Part shown: positions 45,345-56,610 of the stretch, in pieces
Layout of the letters: each line of letters begins with the position of its first letter
How positions within the stretch are numbered: the stretch's first letter is position 1
DNA from: Solea solea
Taxonomy: Eukaryota; Chordata; Actinopteri; Pleuronectiformes; Soleidae
DNA: 64,000 bases
Assembly: GCF_958295425.1 (NCBI RefSeq)
Contig: NC_081136.1
Location: forward strand, 7,499,594-7,563,593
Direction of reading: 5' to 3'
Notes under the pieces: model-generated
Databases searched by the model: none
What the model was told of the DNA's origin: nothing
What the model saw: the letters and a program-made list of their open reading frames with translations, nothing else
Translations under genes and position numbers: made by a program

Positions 45345-46020
45345 TTCATCCCCTTTAACCCTGATCCAAGGTGTCCCCCAAGGCTCTGTGCTTGGTCCTT
45401 TTCATTTCTCTTCATTCTTTACATCCTCCCCATTGTTACATCACTCACTACCATGTCCTCCAGGTCTACATCACAACCAAATCCATCACCCCCCCACAAC
45501 CCACTCCACCCTCATCCAACTGCCTCTCCGAAATAAAGTCCCGGGTGCAAGCAAGCTTCCTGCAACTTGACATCTTAGACAGCCACTTCATTTTTGAAAA
45601 CCAATATCAATAACTTCACCAAAACCACCTTTTTCCACCTCATAAAATATTTGCCCGCCTCTGGCCATCACTCTCCTCTACGACTGAAGCCCTGATTCAG
45701 GCATTCATTACTTCCAAAAAACGACAAATGCAACAACATCCTCGGTTCACCAGCAAAGCTCCTCCCTAAACTTCAACATGTCCAGAACTCTGCTGCACGC
45801 CTACCCACGCACTCCCACTCCAGAGATCACCCCTGTCCTCCTCTTCACCTTCAAAGCCCTCCATAACCAGGCCTCCTCTTACCTCAAAGAACCTGACCAC
45901 CTCCTCAGACGCCAACCTGCTATAGCCACCACCTAGAACCCCAACACCAAATGGAACTCACTACCAAACCCATCCGTGACTATTCTGACCTTTCCTCATT
46001 CAAATCACTCCTCAAATTAA
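45345..46020 (+). mobile_element. L2/CR1-type LINE reverse-transcriptase fossil
   Basis: Nucleotides 45365-45400 encode IQGVPQGSVLGP, the RT-domain motif that precedes the catalytic YADD box. The YADD box itself is destroyed (HYHVLQVYITTK-like reading after a frameshift). Further on the reading shifts between frames but keeps recognisable pieces: KSRVQASFLQL; HLIKYLPASGHHSPLRL; EALIQAFITSK; KLQHVQNSAARLPTHSHSRD-like; and FKALHNQASSYLKEPDHLL. Multiple frameshifts and stops make it a pseudogene. Confidence 0.85.
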
Positions 46021-46292
46021 ATGATGGGCACATTCCGCACAAGACAATCCAGGCTCTTTTCGTGTGTTAGCGCTACCAGAACAGAGGCGTCTACCTGTCT
46101 ATCTTCAAGAAGCTCTGGAAGACTCAGCTCTTCCAAGAGCATCTTCTGCCCTAGCACTTACCTTACCCCTCTCTCCTTCTACACTTGGATCCACTTCTGC
46201 TCTCTCACCCTCTGTCAGTCCACTGTTCCTATCCCGTTGATTTCTTTCCAAGACTTTCTTCTATGTAGCTTATTCCTCTTTTGGAACATTCT
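46021..46292 (+). mobile_element. second LINE C-terminus and UTR adjoining the RT fossil
   Basis: It encodes FRTRQSRLFSCV near its start and, in another frame, YLSIFKKLWKTQLFQEHLLP, the C-terminus of the same kind as at 10.74-11.03 kb. The UTR matches that copy (CTTCTACACTTGGATCCACT, TCTGTCAGTCCACTG, TTCCAAGACTTTCTTC). It stops before the TAAGTCGCTTTGGAT tail. It may be the natural end of the same element or a juxtaposed one. Confidence 0.7.
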
Positions 46293-47930
46293 CATGTCTC
46301 TCAAACTAGAGAAACTAACCTGAACAAAGAAGTTACGGTCATTCTTTTTATAAGCAAAATGTGAAACAACTGAAAATGCCCGTCCTTCCAAAGTTAGAGG
46401 CAGAATGAATAATTTAACACGTAACAACACTGAGATCCTCTACCTTAGTGTTTTGCTCCATTTCTGCATTGGTAAAATACTTGCCCTTGTGCACATATCG
46501 TGCTGCCGTGAGCCAGATAGACCTTTTTTCACAACATGGAAACATACTTCCAGTAAGTTAAGTTACTATTATAAGGGTGGTTTCACCCATTTTTTTTCCA
46601 CTTGGTCAAATGAAGAATAAACTGAAATTTGACCAGGTTTTTTTGATTTATTTAATTTTTTCAGACCTTTTACTCATAAAACTTGACCGACACACAGTAA
46701 GTAGGTGTAAGGCAGTGTAGGGCTTTTATTGTCTTTGAAGGAAGTGACTTTGACGTCAACTTTTTTCAATTGTATTTATTTTTTTCAATCTTTAAATTTT
46801 TCAATCCCAATCCCAATCTTTTGTTGTGGATATGAGGCATATAGTATATCTCAGATCCACTATCTGATGATCGAATAACACATTCATCTCTGGAAATTAG
46901 TAAAAAAAAACTGCATATTTTTTGGGTGGAGTGGTCCTTTAAGGTCTGATCGGTCATCTGTGGGACTGTTTGTGAACAAAAATAGCAAGTTTGTGAATGC
47001 ACGTCACTTCTAAACTATTCATCGTCTTTGGAAAAACCAGCGAGATGAAGAATAAAAATCCTCTTTTATGACAGGAAGCAGTGGGATACAGCAGCGGCAC
47101 AAGGCTACAAATTAGCTCAACAATGGTCTCATTTATTTGAGGTAATTGTACTAATTCATCAGCGTTAACTTACCGATAATGAGTTTGTGTATGACAAATC
47201 GCCCCCCGGTGTAATATAGGCAACATTAAAGAAATTTAACATTCTCGATAGTTGCAGGAATTACTTTCTATTTGATTTTTATTGCTCTGCAGCCGCTGCA
47301 GTTTCTTGTCGAATTTCACATAATAGTGTGGAGCTGCTGAAGCCAACACTGGCTTTAAGTGAGGCTGAGACAAAGGGAGGAAAATAAAGAAAGGGACACA
47401 GATGAGTTAAGCGTGGACACAAGAATAGTGGATTAATAAGTGATTGTGCGTCCAGTACATTTTCTGTAATGTGAGTCGCCTGTAAAAGGGTTCTGTTGCT
47501 GTCCATGACTTAACGTTACAATGTTGTCCTATTCTTCTCAGATTCATTCATTCTGAAACTGTTTCAACCATTCATTTACAGTGGGACAAGCTGATGCTAC
47601 ATTTAGGCTCAGACGACAGTAGAATGTGTAAAAATCTAAATATCTTTAATTTGATATAGATATCGAAATAGTGTTTATCCTAAATGATTTGGTTTTATTA
47701 TGAGTTGAAGATTTGCTCATTTAAAGTCATTAAATGGGTTTACTTGTTTGATGATTCAAGTTCAGTATCATGTTTTCTGTAAATACAAAGTAGAGATGAC
47801 CGTTGTTTAATTTAATATAATACAATTCATCATGTGCATATTATTTTTGTAGGTTATTGCACTGCTGCTGCTCTGGCAGGCTGCTCTGGCAGGTGTGTTT
47901 TTTTTTGTGACAATAAACCCACTAGAGTAG
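46293..47930. other. unique non-coding DNA
   Basis: T-rich patches, with no gene recognised. Confidence 0.5.
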
Positions 47931-47934
47931 ACCA

Positions 47935-48009
47935 CACCACACCACTAGGGCCCCCCCCCCCCAATCGAATTCACCTTAGGGCCCAATAAATACTTGGGCC
48001 GGCCCTGTT
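47935..48009 (-). mobile_element. hAT-like MITE end (CAGGGCCGGCCC)
   Basis: On the minus strand it begins CAGGGCCGGCCCAAGTATTT and continues ATTGGGCCCTAAGG. The CAGGGC-CGGCCC terminus is a familiar hAT MITE end. Only one end is evident. A 13-14 base C run sits at 47949-47962. Confidence 0.5.
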
Positions 48010-49224
48010 TAAAGTCAAAAAAGAAACAAAATAAACGCTAATATCTGGCCTTTGTCTGTTGTAGTCAAGTATAAATCATGTATACATGTCTACTACGTTC
48101 TGTTGTGCTGCCACCACCTTGTTTTCCAATGCGTTGCTTTATGGTGCGACTGCAACAGCTCAGATTTACTATTACAATTACTAAGCCCGTGTAAACGACA
48201 CATGACAGATCTGAGACGTTTTCACAAACGACCAATCTAGTCGGGACTTCTGTTGAATCCATTTACTTACGTATTTTCCTGTCACTCTGAACCACGTCAC
48301 GCGGTTTTATTGCCTGCTTTGCTTATAAATCTGATCTGCGACTGAGAAAAGCGCCCATTTGAAAATCAAATACAAACCCAGGGGTTCTGACGTCTGGTTA
48401 TAATGTGAGCTCATTAACTCCCGGTTGTAGAATGATACACGCGTCTCTGCAGACACACGGGGGCAACCTGAGCCTCAGGTGGAGGGGGACGAAAAGATGA
48501 TAAATTGTGATCACCAGACACCAGTCCTTCTGCACTGTGCTAAGACGCTACACACACACACAGTGCCCCATCCACACATAAATCAGTATCATTAAATCGA
48601 CCCCCTGCTAGTTCTTTCCAAACAGTGGAAACCCAGGAGCACGGAGCGGTAAAGAACTCACATCAATTAACACGGAGGCACCATGTAGCATGAACCGGGG
48701 GACAGAACTGCATTACTCACATCAAAGGGCAGCAGATTCACGAGCCACAGCCCTGCTAGAAAACATATTCTGTGTTTAAGTAACATCATGGCACAATGTA
48801 ATGATCGCTTAATAACGGGCCGTCTATCACGACTCCTTTGAAGTCGATATATATATAATGCGTTCTCAATAAATAAACAGTTTTGCACTGCAGCGAGCTG
48901 CTGTAGTCGTTCAGTGGAGATGAAAAGAGTTCTGAGTCCATAATTTGGCCGCTGACACAGCAGAAACAAAAGTGGATTAAAATCAGGTGGAGCAATGTCT
49001 GATAATCTCCTTCCTGTGTATAACTCTGTGCTCGGGTATGTAATTAATATTTCCTTTGTGTCTTTGTGTTCTGTAAATGTTGTGCCCGCAGCACCCTTAA
49101 ATGATAGGCAGATGAACAGGGTTTTCCTGCCATTTTAATATTTCTACCTGTGTCCTTACATGTTCTGGTTTGTGTAACCTTAGATATGGATGGATGGATT
49201 AAAAACTATTTTAAGGGAAAGACT
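48010..49224. other. unique non-coding DNA
   Basis: A short (GGAT)3 at 49188-49199 may be a bare LINE tail. No gene is seen. Confidence 0.5.
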
Positions 49225-49232
49225 GATTAGAG
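49225..49232. other. hAT target-site duplication, left
   Basis: GATTAGAG, identical to 49569-49576. An 8-bp duplication is the hallmark of hAT insertion. Confidence 0.88.
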
Positions 49233-49568
49233 CCGGGGTCTCAAACTCAAATGACCTGTGGGCCACTGACGAGCTCGTCTGGTCTGTCGGGGGCCAGTCA
49301 AGTAAAAAAAATAAGCCCAACTTTTTTGGGAAAAGCAACAGTTGCTTTTTGGTGGACGTTAGCTCATATCATCCTATTAAGTGCTTTACAAATAAAGTTG
49401 GATTGGATTGGATAATTTCAAAATATAAGTGGTTGTTTTAGTATGCAACAATAAAAAAAACATATTTATGATGCAAAATTAATCTATTCATTTAAAAATA
49501 AAAACATATAGAAAGGACTCGATTGGAGGGCCACATGTGGTCCCCGGGCCACCACTTTGAGACCCCTG
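49233..49568. mobile_element. hAT MITE with perfect 8-bp TSD
   Basis: The left terminus is CCGGGGTCTCAAACTCAAAT. The right terminus, reverse-complemented, is CAGGGGTCTCAAAGTGGTGG. The inverted repeat is about 14 bases with one change (C for A at position 2 of the left end). The arms carry the GACCTGTGGGCCACT and GGGCCACATGTGGTCC/CCCGGGCC sections seen in 'GGGGGTCTCAAACTC' hAT MITEs. The middle third holds AAGTGCTTTACAAATAAAG and (TTGGA)n (49376-49409), a retroposon-type tail, so a second element may be nested. No transposase frame exists. Length 336 bp. Confidence 0.88.
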
Positions 49569-49576
49569 GATTAGAG
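49569..49576. other. hAT target-site duplication, right
   Basis: GATTAGAG, identical to 49225-49232. Confidence 0.88.
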
Positions 49577-49835
49577 TGATAGTTGTGTATTAAAAAAAAA
49601 AACAGGTAGACTCGGAAATCTCGATTTTAACGGAACTGGAAGTTCATAGACGTCACCTGCCACATTAACTATTGGTTTCTCTCTCTCTGTAGGTGCCACC
49701 ACCAAACCGGTGTCTGGCAAAGTTCCAAATTTGTCTGACAGATCCAAGATGGACATTATTGGGAAATGATTTTCTCTGACTGCTGCTCGCACACTAGCTT
49801 TCCTTTACTTCTTCCGGTTCAACTCAGGTCTTCAA
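49577..49835. other. unique or decayed-repeat stretch
   Basis: An acceptor-like CTCTCTCTGTAG at 49693 precedes a frame open for about 28 codons that ends in a stop. It probably belongs to the neighbouring dispersed repeat. No gene is assigned. Confidence 0.35.
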
Positions 49836-50092
49836 GAACAGAAGAAGTAGTCGCCAAGGAAAGTCATCTGAGCCTCAATCTGGCGACCCTCGATACCCTT
49901 ACTCGACGGGCCTTTCCGCTGTGAGCCGCTCAAACCAGACGTGTCCGAGGGAGCTGTAGCATCGTTCTTCTTTGGTAGGAATGTGTCCTGTTCCCTGCGT
50001 CCAGACTTGTACCGCCACCCGATGGTGAAGTGAGATACTACAGGACCCTGGCGCCTGTATACCAGGGCCTGAACTCCTATTTCCATCATAAT
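49836..50092 (+). repeat. dispersed repeat, copy 2 (partner at 27766)
   Basis: It shares block order with the 27.77 kb copy (GTCATCTGAGCCTCAATCTG, TTCTTTGGTAGGAATGTG, CCACCCGATGGTGAAG, TACTACAGGACCCTGG, GTATACCAGGGCC). It has extra internal sequence (CTTACTCGACGGGCCTTTCC and GTGTCCGAGGGAGC). Confidence 0.75.
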
Positions 50093-51394
50093 TACATCCA
50101 TTTTATACACAGTCTATGTATGGCACTCAAGGAAACACGGTTTACATGTGTAGACAGCTGATCTGTGTTCTCTAGTGTTTGGAAAAATTGGAAAAAAAGC
50201 AGGCTTGTGGGATCTGCCGTAGTCGTTCACGTGCCGTTACACAAAAACTGTAATTAAGTGATTGCAAACATGAGCACTGTCGAAGGCCTGCCGACCATGA
50301 AACAAGTCCTCAAGGTGTTGCTGAGAACGTACTGATGGTTTGATTCTACCATGATGAGGATTGAGAGTGTCGCGATGATATTGTGAAGAGATGGAGTGAT
50401 GTGGCACGTGCACACACAGGCTTAAGTAAGATTTATGTGGTGCCGTCACGGTGAAACAAACAAAGGAATTAAATTCGTAGCCCACCAGTACCGGTGGGTT
50501 TGCACACCTGAGAGAACTTGTTTTCCAGGCGAAGAAAAAACTGATTCCCTGCAAAACATATCAAAGAGGGAACTTTTACACTGCAGAGCTGTTTGCCGCT
50601 GGGAGTTGTTTCAGCGTCACATAGGGCAACAGGCCACCTCCCAGCAGGGATTGAAGTCTGGCCAGCCACGGCAACACATTCATTACACAGCGAGGTCTCC
50701 TGGTAGCAGCATTCAACTTCCTTCGCTTTGTACACAATGCTTCCGGCTTCTCACCCACTGTTCAGCTACAAACCCCACAGGTGACCCTGAAACAAAACTA
50801 GACTCCCCTGTGGTTCCGCTGGAAGCCGCGGAAAAAATGCCAATAAAGCTACAGCCAGGACAGGTAGCAGCACTCAGAGAGAGCAACGTGACAAACCCAA
50901 AACAGCCTCTCATTGTGTGTAATATCACACATTTTGCAATTAGGCCGTTGCTTTAAAGAAAAACCCGCACTCGGCTAATGCACCCTTCGCATTAAAGCAG
51001 TCAGTTTAGCAGTTAATGTTAATGTGGTCTGTTTGTTAACACACCTGCTGTGTACATCGGCACAGTGTGTGCAATAATGCAGTGTGTTTAAGCCTTCGCA
51101 ATGAGGTGGTCTTAGATTTTTTTTTTCTCTAATCTCACTGTTCACACAGCGTTACACACTCACGCTACACATTTTCCCCGTGAGGATTCGATGACAATCT
51201 AACTTGAAACGTGATACACACAGAGGCAAGGTAACGCACGGTAGCTCACAGTAGCATTAGGTGATTTTTGGGCACCTAATGCACCAAATTCAAGCCCTTG
51301 TTATATTGAAGTTTGAGCTCAAAGCTCTGGTGAAATCATGTCAGTCTCCCTCGTCTGTGTGCAAGTGTTTCATGTAACTTTAGTTTTATCTGTT
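50093..51394. other. unique DNA containing the longest open frame
   Basis: A 173-codon frame (50435-50956, plus) spans ordinary sequence. It has no signal peptide, membrane segment or motif I know, no splice borders at its ends, and overlapping frames on the other strand of similar quality. I do not call it a gene. Confidence 0.4.
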
Positions 51395-51478
51395 GTTTAC
51401 TGTCTTTAATGTAATTACGCTGCTGCCCTCTTGGCCAGGTCTCCCTGAGGCACCAACCTGGTTAAACAAATAAAATAA
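51395..51478 (+). mobile_element. LINE 3' tail fragment ('CTTGGCCAGG..AACCTGGTTAAA')
   Basis: The words TTACGCTGCTGCCCTCTTGG, CCAGGTCTCCCT, and AACCTGGTTAAACAAATAAA match the standard 3' end of a common fish LINE (usually '..GACTAACCTGGTTAAATAAA'). Only the tail is present. Confidence 0.6.
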
Positions 51479-52089
51479 ACTGGGTTTCAAGTGCGTCGAC
51501 CATATTACGTACAGACGTATTGCATTTTCTTCCATTTTAACATCATTTCATCTCTATCTTCTACAAAGATTTGATTTTCCGACAACACAGAAATCCAAAT
51601 ATTTGGCTTTCTAATCGAATTATTGACTTACTTTTCCCAGCAGCAATGTTTGGCTTACGTCACAGAATGGACGTCGCCATCGAAGACACCGCTCCACTCT
51701 CAAAGCGGCACATTATTATGCAAAGTGGAATCCAAACTTGACTTAGCAAAATAAAGTTTTCTCAGATAACAATGAGGGCGTAAGTAGGCCACTGCTGGAA
51801 ACCTCTTTAATCTGCCTTTTCAGTCCCTTTAAAATAAGAATGCGCGACAATTAAAAGGAATAGGCGACGCGCCTGAGAGCAGTTTGCTCTGAATTATTGA
51901 TTTGTGCGGCTGTCACGGAGCAGCCAGTTCAGGATGTGGGAGGTGGAGAGGATCAGAGGGCTAAGTTGCTTCTGCTCAGTCGTTGGCACTGCCAGTCCTG
52001 CTCATCCTGCACATTCATCTCCATTCAATATGCTGTCACCGTCCTATGCTTGTTCACACAGCATATCCACCGAACTCATTACTCTGCCA
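51479..52089. other. unique non-coding DNA
   Basis: Nothing is recognised. Confidence 0.5.
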
Positions 52090-52144
52090 ACACACACACA
52101 CACACACACACAGACACGAGAGGCACAAAGACCCCCCCCCCCCC
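52090..52144. repeat. (CA)n microsatellite followed by C13 run
   Basis: Eleven to twelve CA units (52090-52112), then 20 mixed bases and a 13-base C run (52132-52144). Confidence 0.93.
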
Positions 52145-53198
52145 GACGCACTGATGCGGCGCAAAATAAAAACAAAACATGCTTTTGTTTCATTATTAAT
52201 TTGCTCATTTATTCATAGCATCAGAGAGACGGGGGATGGGTCTGGAGACTGACGGAGCGACAACAGAATCAAATGAGGATCAACCAAATTGGCTTGATGG
52301 AGATCACACCTCGCGCAAATTGCCTGCCGCTTTGTTTCGGGCCACCTGTGTGAGCGCAGCGGGAGACGATGGCGGGAAGGAGAAGAGAGTCGTGGAGAAT
52401 CTTTCATATGGTGATTCTTGGTGCTGAATGGCAAAGGCTGTCGTGCGGTTCAGATTTGGGGCGAAAACTGCAGCTATAGGGACGAGCGAGCGGAGCTCCC
52501 TGTGATAGGACTATCAGACTGTCTAAGAAAAAGAAGTGACGGCTAAGGTGACACATTTTTTGTAAAAGAACAAACATTTTTGGCGAGCACGTCTCGTCAG
52601 TTTGACGATTCAAAAATAATCAGAAGTTTGAAAACGGTGTGTATTCCTGCTGACAAGTGAAGAGTAGACTGTGTCAAAATGACAATCCTCCTCCTCGCCT
52701 GGAGGCAGATCTGATATAAGTCTAAGTCTGTGGAAGGAAGGGAATATTCCACAATCCCTGATTTACTCTCAGCCGATGCTCGATATTACAAATATGATAT
52801 ACACGATCGAGACGGAGCATCGCCGTGTTTAACCGCGGCCGTGATTTGTTGACATGCCAGGTTAATGTTGTTCCTCATTATGAAACAAAGGAAAACCCTT
52901 CAGACACACACTGTCACGATGACGCCGCGGCGTTTGACAGAAGATTTAACGCACGTGCTAGTCGTATCACAGGCATGTCATTGGCTTTTTATTACAAACT
53001 GTGAATATAACTGACACTTATGTCCTCGGAGGTTCTTAAATAAAGGAGATTTGACTTATTAGCTATGGAGCTTCAGTCATATAATAATTTAATTTGATGG
53101 AGCTGTATTTCATGCGGTGTTTAAGTTCTTCTTTTTCTCATCTGTGTGACCTCAGCTTGACCCCCATAATAGTCAATTAAGGGTCAGTAAATAAATAA
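52145..53198. other. unique non-coding DNA
   Basis: Nothing is recognised. Confidence 0.5.
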
Positions 53199-53199
53199 A

Positions 53200-53776
53200 A
53201 GGAATATGAAAGAAAAGAGGCTGCTTTGCTGACGATATTCAAATCTACCTGCCTTTGAAAATGAATTGTAATGCGTGATGGTTTATCAGATCCCGGGTGA
53301 ACAGGAACAAAATCATGGTTTTTGGACACAAGGGACCTGGCCTGTCTCACTCATCCGTCAAAAACCTTGGTGTGACCTTTGATAGTGCTTTTTAATTTGA
53401 TAAACCAATAAATTCAATCAACTTAGATCAATTTAGATTTAAAGGTCAAAGGCTACCCGGGTAATCCATGTTTTGATTACTCCGCAGCTGGATTACTGCA
53501 ACCCTTTGTATTTTGGCATTGACAGAACGACAGTGGTGTTTTGTTAAATTTATTTTGGGTGAACTTGATTTGTTTTGGAGAATAAAGGACTATTTTTGCG
53601 GTGAAGCTCACAAAAGCTTTTCAACTTAACCCATCACTGACTCCAAAAACTCCAACTGATAATCCAAATCTTCTATTTTAATGATTTTTATTAACGTCAT
53701 TCTGCACAGCACTCTGGTCGACCTTGGTTGTTTTTTAAACGGGCTCCATAAATAAAATTGGAGTTGAGTTGAGAAC
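53200..53776 (+). mobile_element. LINE RT-thumb/C-terminal fossil with 3' tail
   Basis: The translation pieces NRNKIMVFGHKGPG and SHSSVKNLGVTFDSAF, followed after a short disrupted stretch by VIHVLITPQLDYCNPLYFGI, are the hallmark of the post-YADD region in L2/Rex1-type fish LINEs (consensus-like 'VKNLGVIFDSxLSFDKQI...HAFITSRLDYCNSLY'). The remnant TDDIQIY-like reading upstream is the decayed catalytic box. The UTR ends with GGGCTCCATAAATAAAATTG and GAGTTGAGTTGAG. Frameshifts and stops make it non-functional. Confidence 0.83.
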
Positions 53777-54078
53777 AAAAAAACGGGTTCGAATTAGAAT
53801 GACGTACAGCTCAAGGATGCAGTTGTGTGTGTGTGCGTCGCTCCAAGTAATCAAATGTATTGAGTGAGCAATTTCCGAGTCGCCACTCACAACAAGTGCT
53901 GAACCTGCAGGTGGTTACACAACAATGGAGATGTCAGTCAAAGCTCTGAATCACCAGGAAGTGAGATAGTTAGTGGCCTTCAGACATACATTCAGTCTCC
54001 GCTTAAGGAACGCACACCCTCATACAAGTAACGTGGTAGATCCAGCGCATCATCTTTATCTCCCTCTGCCAACAAACC
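53777..54078. other. unique non-coding stretch
   Basis: Nothing is recognised. Confidence 0.5.
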
Positions 54079-54109
54079 CACACACACACACTCACACTCG
54101 CACTCGCAA
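54079..54109. repeat. (CA)n microsatellite, imperfect
   Basis: CA units with CT and CG interruptions. Confidence 0.88.
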
Positions 54110-54850
54110 ATTAAAACATTGCTCTTGCTGTTTATCATCTGATTCAATTAAAGCGGCGGGGGCGAAGGGATCAGAGCCCGCGGGACGCCGCTTTTAAACG
54201 GCCGCAAAACAAATGTGCTGAGGTTCACAAGCTGACATTTAAATGAGAGTAATGAGGCCGCTTGTCATCTGCCTCCCTCTGCCAGCCACTGTACAAAACC
54301 CGCCTGTGCTCTTTTTTCATCCACACTCGGACTCGCTGGAGCACTCCACTTCATCACCGAGAGATTCTTTTTCCTCCTATTGCTCCCTTTCTTTTGCAGA
54401 TCAATCTCGAGATGGCAAGTGTTACACTCGCAAAGCGCTCCATCTCCCTCACCTTCGCCCCAAACTCCCCCCCCCCCCCCGGCCATGAAGTTTATTCTTC
54501 CTTCATCGCAATCATTCATCATCTCTCAATCCTGGCAGAGGAAATGCAACGTGCCTCCGTCTGGTTTGCAGGACTAAGGCGAAAGCGCTCTGGAGTCTGG
54601 AGTTAAGCCACGACTCCCCGAACACATGAATCACCGGCTCTTATTTATTCTGCAGACTGCCCCGACAGGTCATTTTGAAATTTACTGCAGATGGGGCCAA
54701 TAAAGGTGGCCGACTTTTAAATGCAGGCATGCGTTTTCCTGAGCCTTGACCATAAAACTATGCAACCGTCACAGACAAACAAAATTAACAACTGTCAAAA
54801 TCCTTTGAGTGATAAAGGACACTTTCCAAAGTGTTCTTGGAGTTGGTGAT
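54110..54850. other. unique DNA with one acceptor-like site
   Basis: A pyrimidine tract ending CTTTCTTTTGCAG at 54400 is followed by ATCAATCTCGAGATGGCAAG, a Met with good context that opens a 65-codon frame. The frame reads through a C run (54466-54480) and has no recognised domain. It is noted but not called. Confidence 0.3.
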
Positions 54851-54851
54851 C

Positions 54852-55150
54852 CTATCCATCCCATCCACAAATAACATTTAAATACCATTTTCACCATTTT
54901 AAATATCATTTTCTACTGCTTTATCCTCCACATGCGGGTCATGGGGAGGGCGCTGTGCCAATCTGAGCTGACATAGGGCGACAGGCGGGGGTCACACCCT
55001 GGACAGTTCGCCAGTCCATCGCAACAACCATTCACTCTCACAATTCAGAGTGACCCACAGTCCCCATATTGCACGTTTTTGGACTACGGGAGGAAACCGG
55101 AGAACCCGGAGAACACAGGTTGTCTTGCTGCTGCAAAGGCGAGAGTGCCA
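54852..55150 (-). mobile_element. RTE/Rex3-like LINE 3' tail
   Basis: The CCATCCCATCC end (54857-54867) is the inverted GGATG tail. After it, on the minus strand, come the standard blocks in order: GGATAAAGCAGTAGAAAATG, CAGGGTGTGACC(CCCGCC), GATGGACTGGCGAACTGTCC, GTGAGAGTGAATGG, TCCAAAAACGTGCAAT, and GGTTTCCTCCCGTAGTCC. Confidence 0.78.
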
Positions 55151-55443
55151 ACCCCTACACCAACCATGTGACCCTCAATACATTCATACAACAGGAAGTC
55201 CGAGGCAACAGCAACATTGAGCTAACAAAGCAAGTCTGAAAAAATGGTTGGAGTATGACGTGAAAAAAACAAAAAGAGACACTAATTAAAAATCTACTGC
55301 TTAAAATACCCAATAATTCACTAGTTTGATGGGAGAAATGATTTTTGTGCCCGTCTGCCCCTGATTTCTGCTGGTGTATACACACCACTGCTCCCTCAGT
55401 CAGGTATGATAGTAGGATGTAGCATAAGCATAAGCATGTAGCA
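55151..55443. other. unique non-coding stretch
   Basis: Nothing is recognised. Confidence 0.5.
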
Positions 55444-55550
55444 TGTGGACTTTGCATGTTCTCCCCGTGGGAGTGTAGGTTCTCCAAATGTCCTCCCACA
55501 ATACATCCACATGCAGTTTGGTGATTGAAACTCCAAATTGGTCATGGTTC
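55444..55550 (+). mobile_element. RTE/Rex3-like LINE fragment (internal tail blocks)
   Basis: TGGACTTTGCATGTTCTCCC, GTGTAGGTTCTCC, GTCCTCCCACAATACATCC and ACATGCAGTTTGGTGATTG are decayed versions of the block order seen at 14.9-15.1 kb. Confidence 0.6.
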
Positions 55551-55599
55551 CAGCCCCACCAGGAACCTCATGTGAGTTCACAAAGACCAAAACTGAGGC

Positions 55600-55652
55600 A
55601 CAATTATAACAACAAACAAATCACCAAAACCTACACACTGCCGCTTTAAGTG
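55600..55652 (-). mobile_element. TIR MITE end ('TTAAAGCGGCAGTGTGT')
   Basis: On the minus strand it reads TTAAAGCGGCAGTGTGTAGG and then TTTTGGTGATTTG. This matches the ends of the 1.5 kb and 62.35 kb MITEs. The partner end was not found. Confidence 0.5.
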
Positions 55653-56289
55653 TAAAATTTGAACCCTACAACGCCACAGATTGCGTGGAGCCACCACGAA
55701 GCAAGAAGCTCAGACGCATTTTTTTAATTTTTTATCACTCAAATTCTTAACTTCGCACCAACTTTGCCGGCAAAGCATCATGGGACCTCATTAGTGGTGT
55801 TGGTTGGTCACGGTGGTCGGGCTTGTGGTTATGCATACATACACCGCTCACACGATGAAAGCGCGGGAATTAAATTGTGAGAGCTGGACGGAGTCTGCGT
55901 TCCGCATACTGAGAGGTGGAAAGTGGATGTGGCGCGACGCCGCAGTGGACAAACGCAGGGTCACGCACGTGGTGTTGGTGAGATTCATCATTCCACTGAC
56001 TCGGGTTAATTGGACGGTGTGGATGTGCCTCGCTTCACTTCTACAGCCTCATACGCCAGGATCGGGGAGCTTCTGTGCGGCTGAATACATTAACTGTATG
56101 CTGTCACATTATGGAAGTATACGAGCGGCTGTTTGTTTTGTGCTTATATTCATTCATGTTTAGACTGTGTGTAGATTTTTAGAATTTAGTGAGTCAGAAT
56201 ACCTGTGCCTCTTTTTAAAGGTGCTTTATTCTTTCAAACTGCAAATCTCAAAGCTTGAGTGATTTACTTTAAAACCTGAAGACTTCTTA
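55653..56289. other. unique non-coding DNA
   Basis: The open frame at 55804-56163 (plus, 119 codons) has no recognised domain. Nothing else is seen. Confidence 0.45.
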
Positions 56290-56384
56290 TATAAAGTCTA
56301 TTGGTGTTGCACGTCGCACTCATGACTCTTTCCGTGATGACACTCTCTGACCAATCAGTGCCGTCGACGTCACATTTTAGAATC

Positions 56385-56498
56385 GGCTCAGCCCGCTTGG
56401 AACCTCGCCAGAGCAGGTACCGCAAAAAAGGACCAGGTACCAGGTCAAGCCGAGCCGAGCCGAGTCGTGCTAAACAGAAGCGGAAAAGCGCCACAATC
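56385..56498 (+). mobile_element. MITE fragment, 'GAGCCGAGTCGTGC' type, copy 2
   Basis: CTCGCCAGAGCAGGTACCGC and GGACCAGGTACCAGGTCAAG correspond, inverted, to 14000-14045. GCCGAGCCGAGTCGTGCTAA and GCGGAAAAGCGCCA correspond, in direct orientation, to 14080-14112. The GCCGA triplication is local. Confidence 0.62.
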
Positions 56499-56610
56499 AG
56501 GACCAAATAACCTAATAATTGTTTAAGTATAGCACCTTTAATATTCTGTCCTTCTTTCAGTTTTGGGTCACGCGACAGGCTGCCGCCTATTTGAGAAGAG
56601 TAGTCACATA

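Noticed and set aside
49693..49770. Possible exon beginning GTGCCACCACC after CTCTCTCTGTAG
   Set aside because: The frame stops after about 28 codons and the segment adjoins a dispersed repeat. It was not supported by any domain.
50435..50956. Longest open frame in the window (173 codons, plus strand)
   Set aside because: No recognisable domain, signal or membrane segment, no splice context, and frames of similar quality on the opposite strand. In a 64-kb vertebrate window an open frame of this size can occur by chance.
54400..54606. Possible exon after CTTTTGCAG with a Met in good context
   Set aside because: The frame runs through a C homopolymer and has no recognised domain or matching donor. 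The pyrimidine tract is part of generally C/T-rich sequence.
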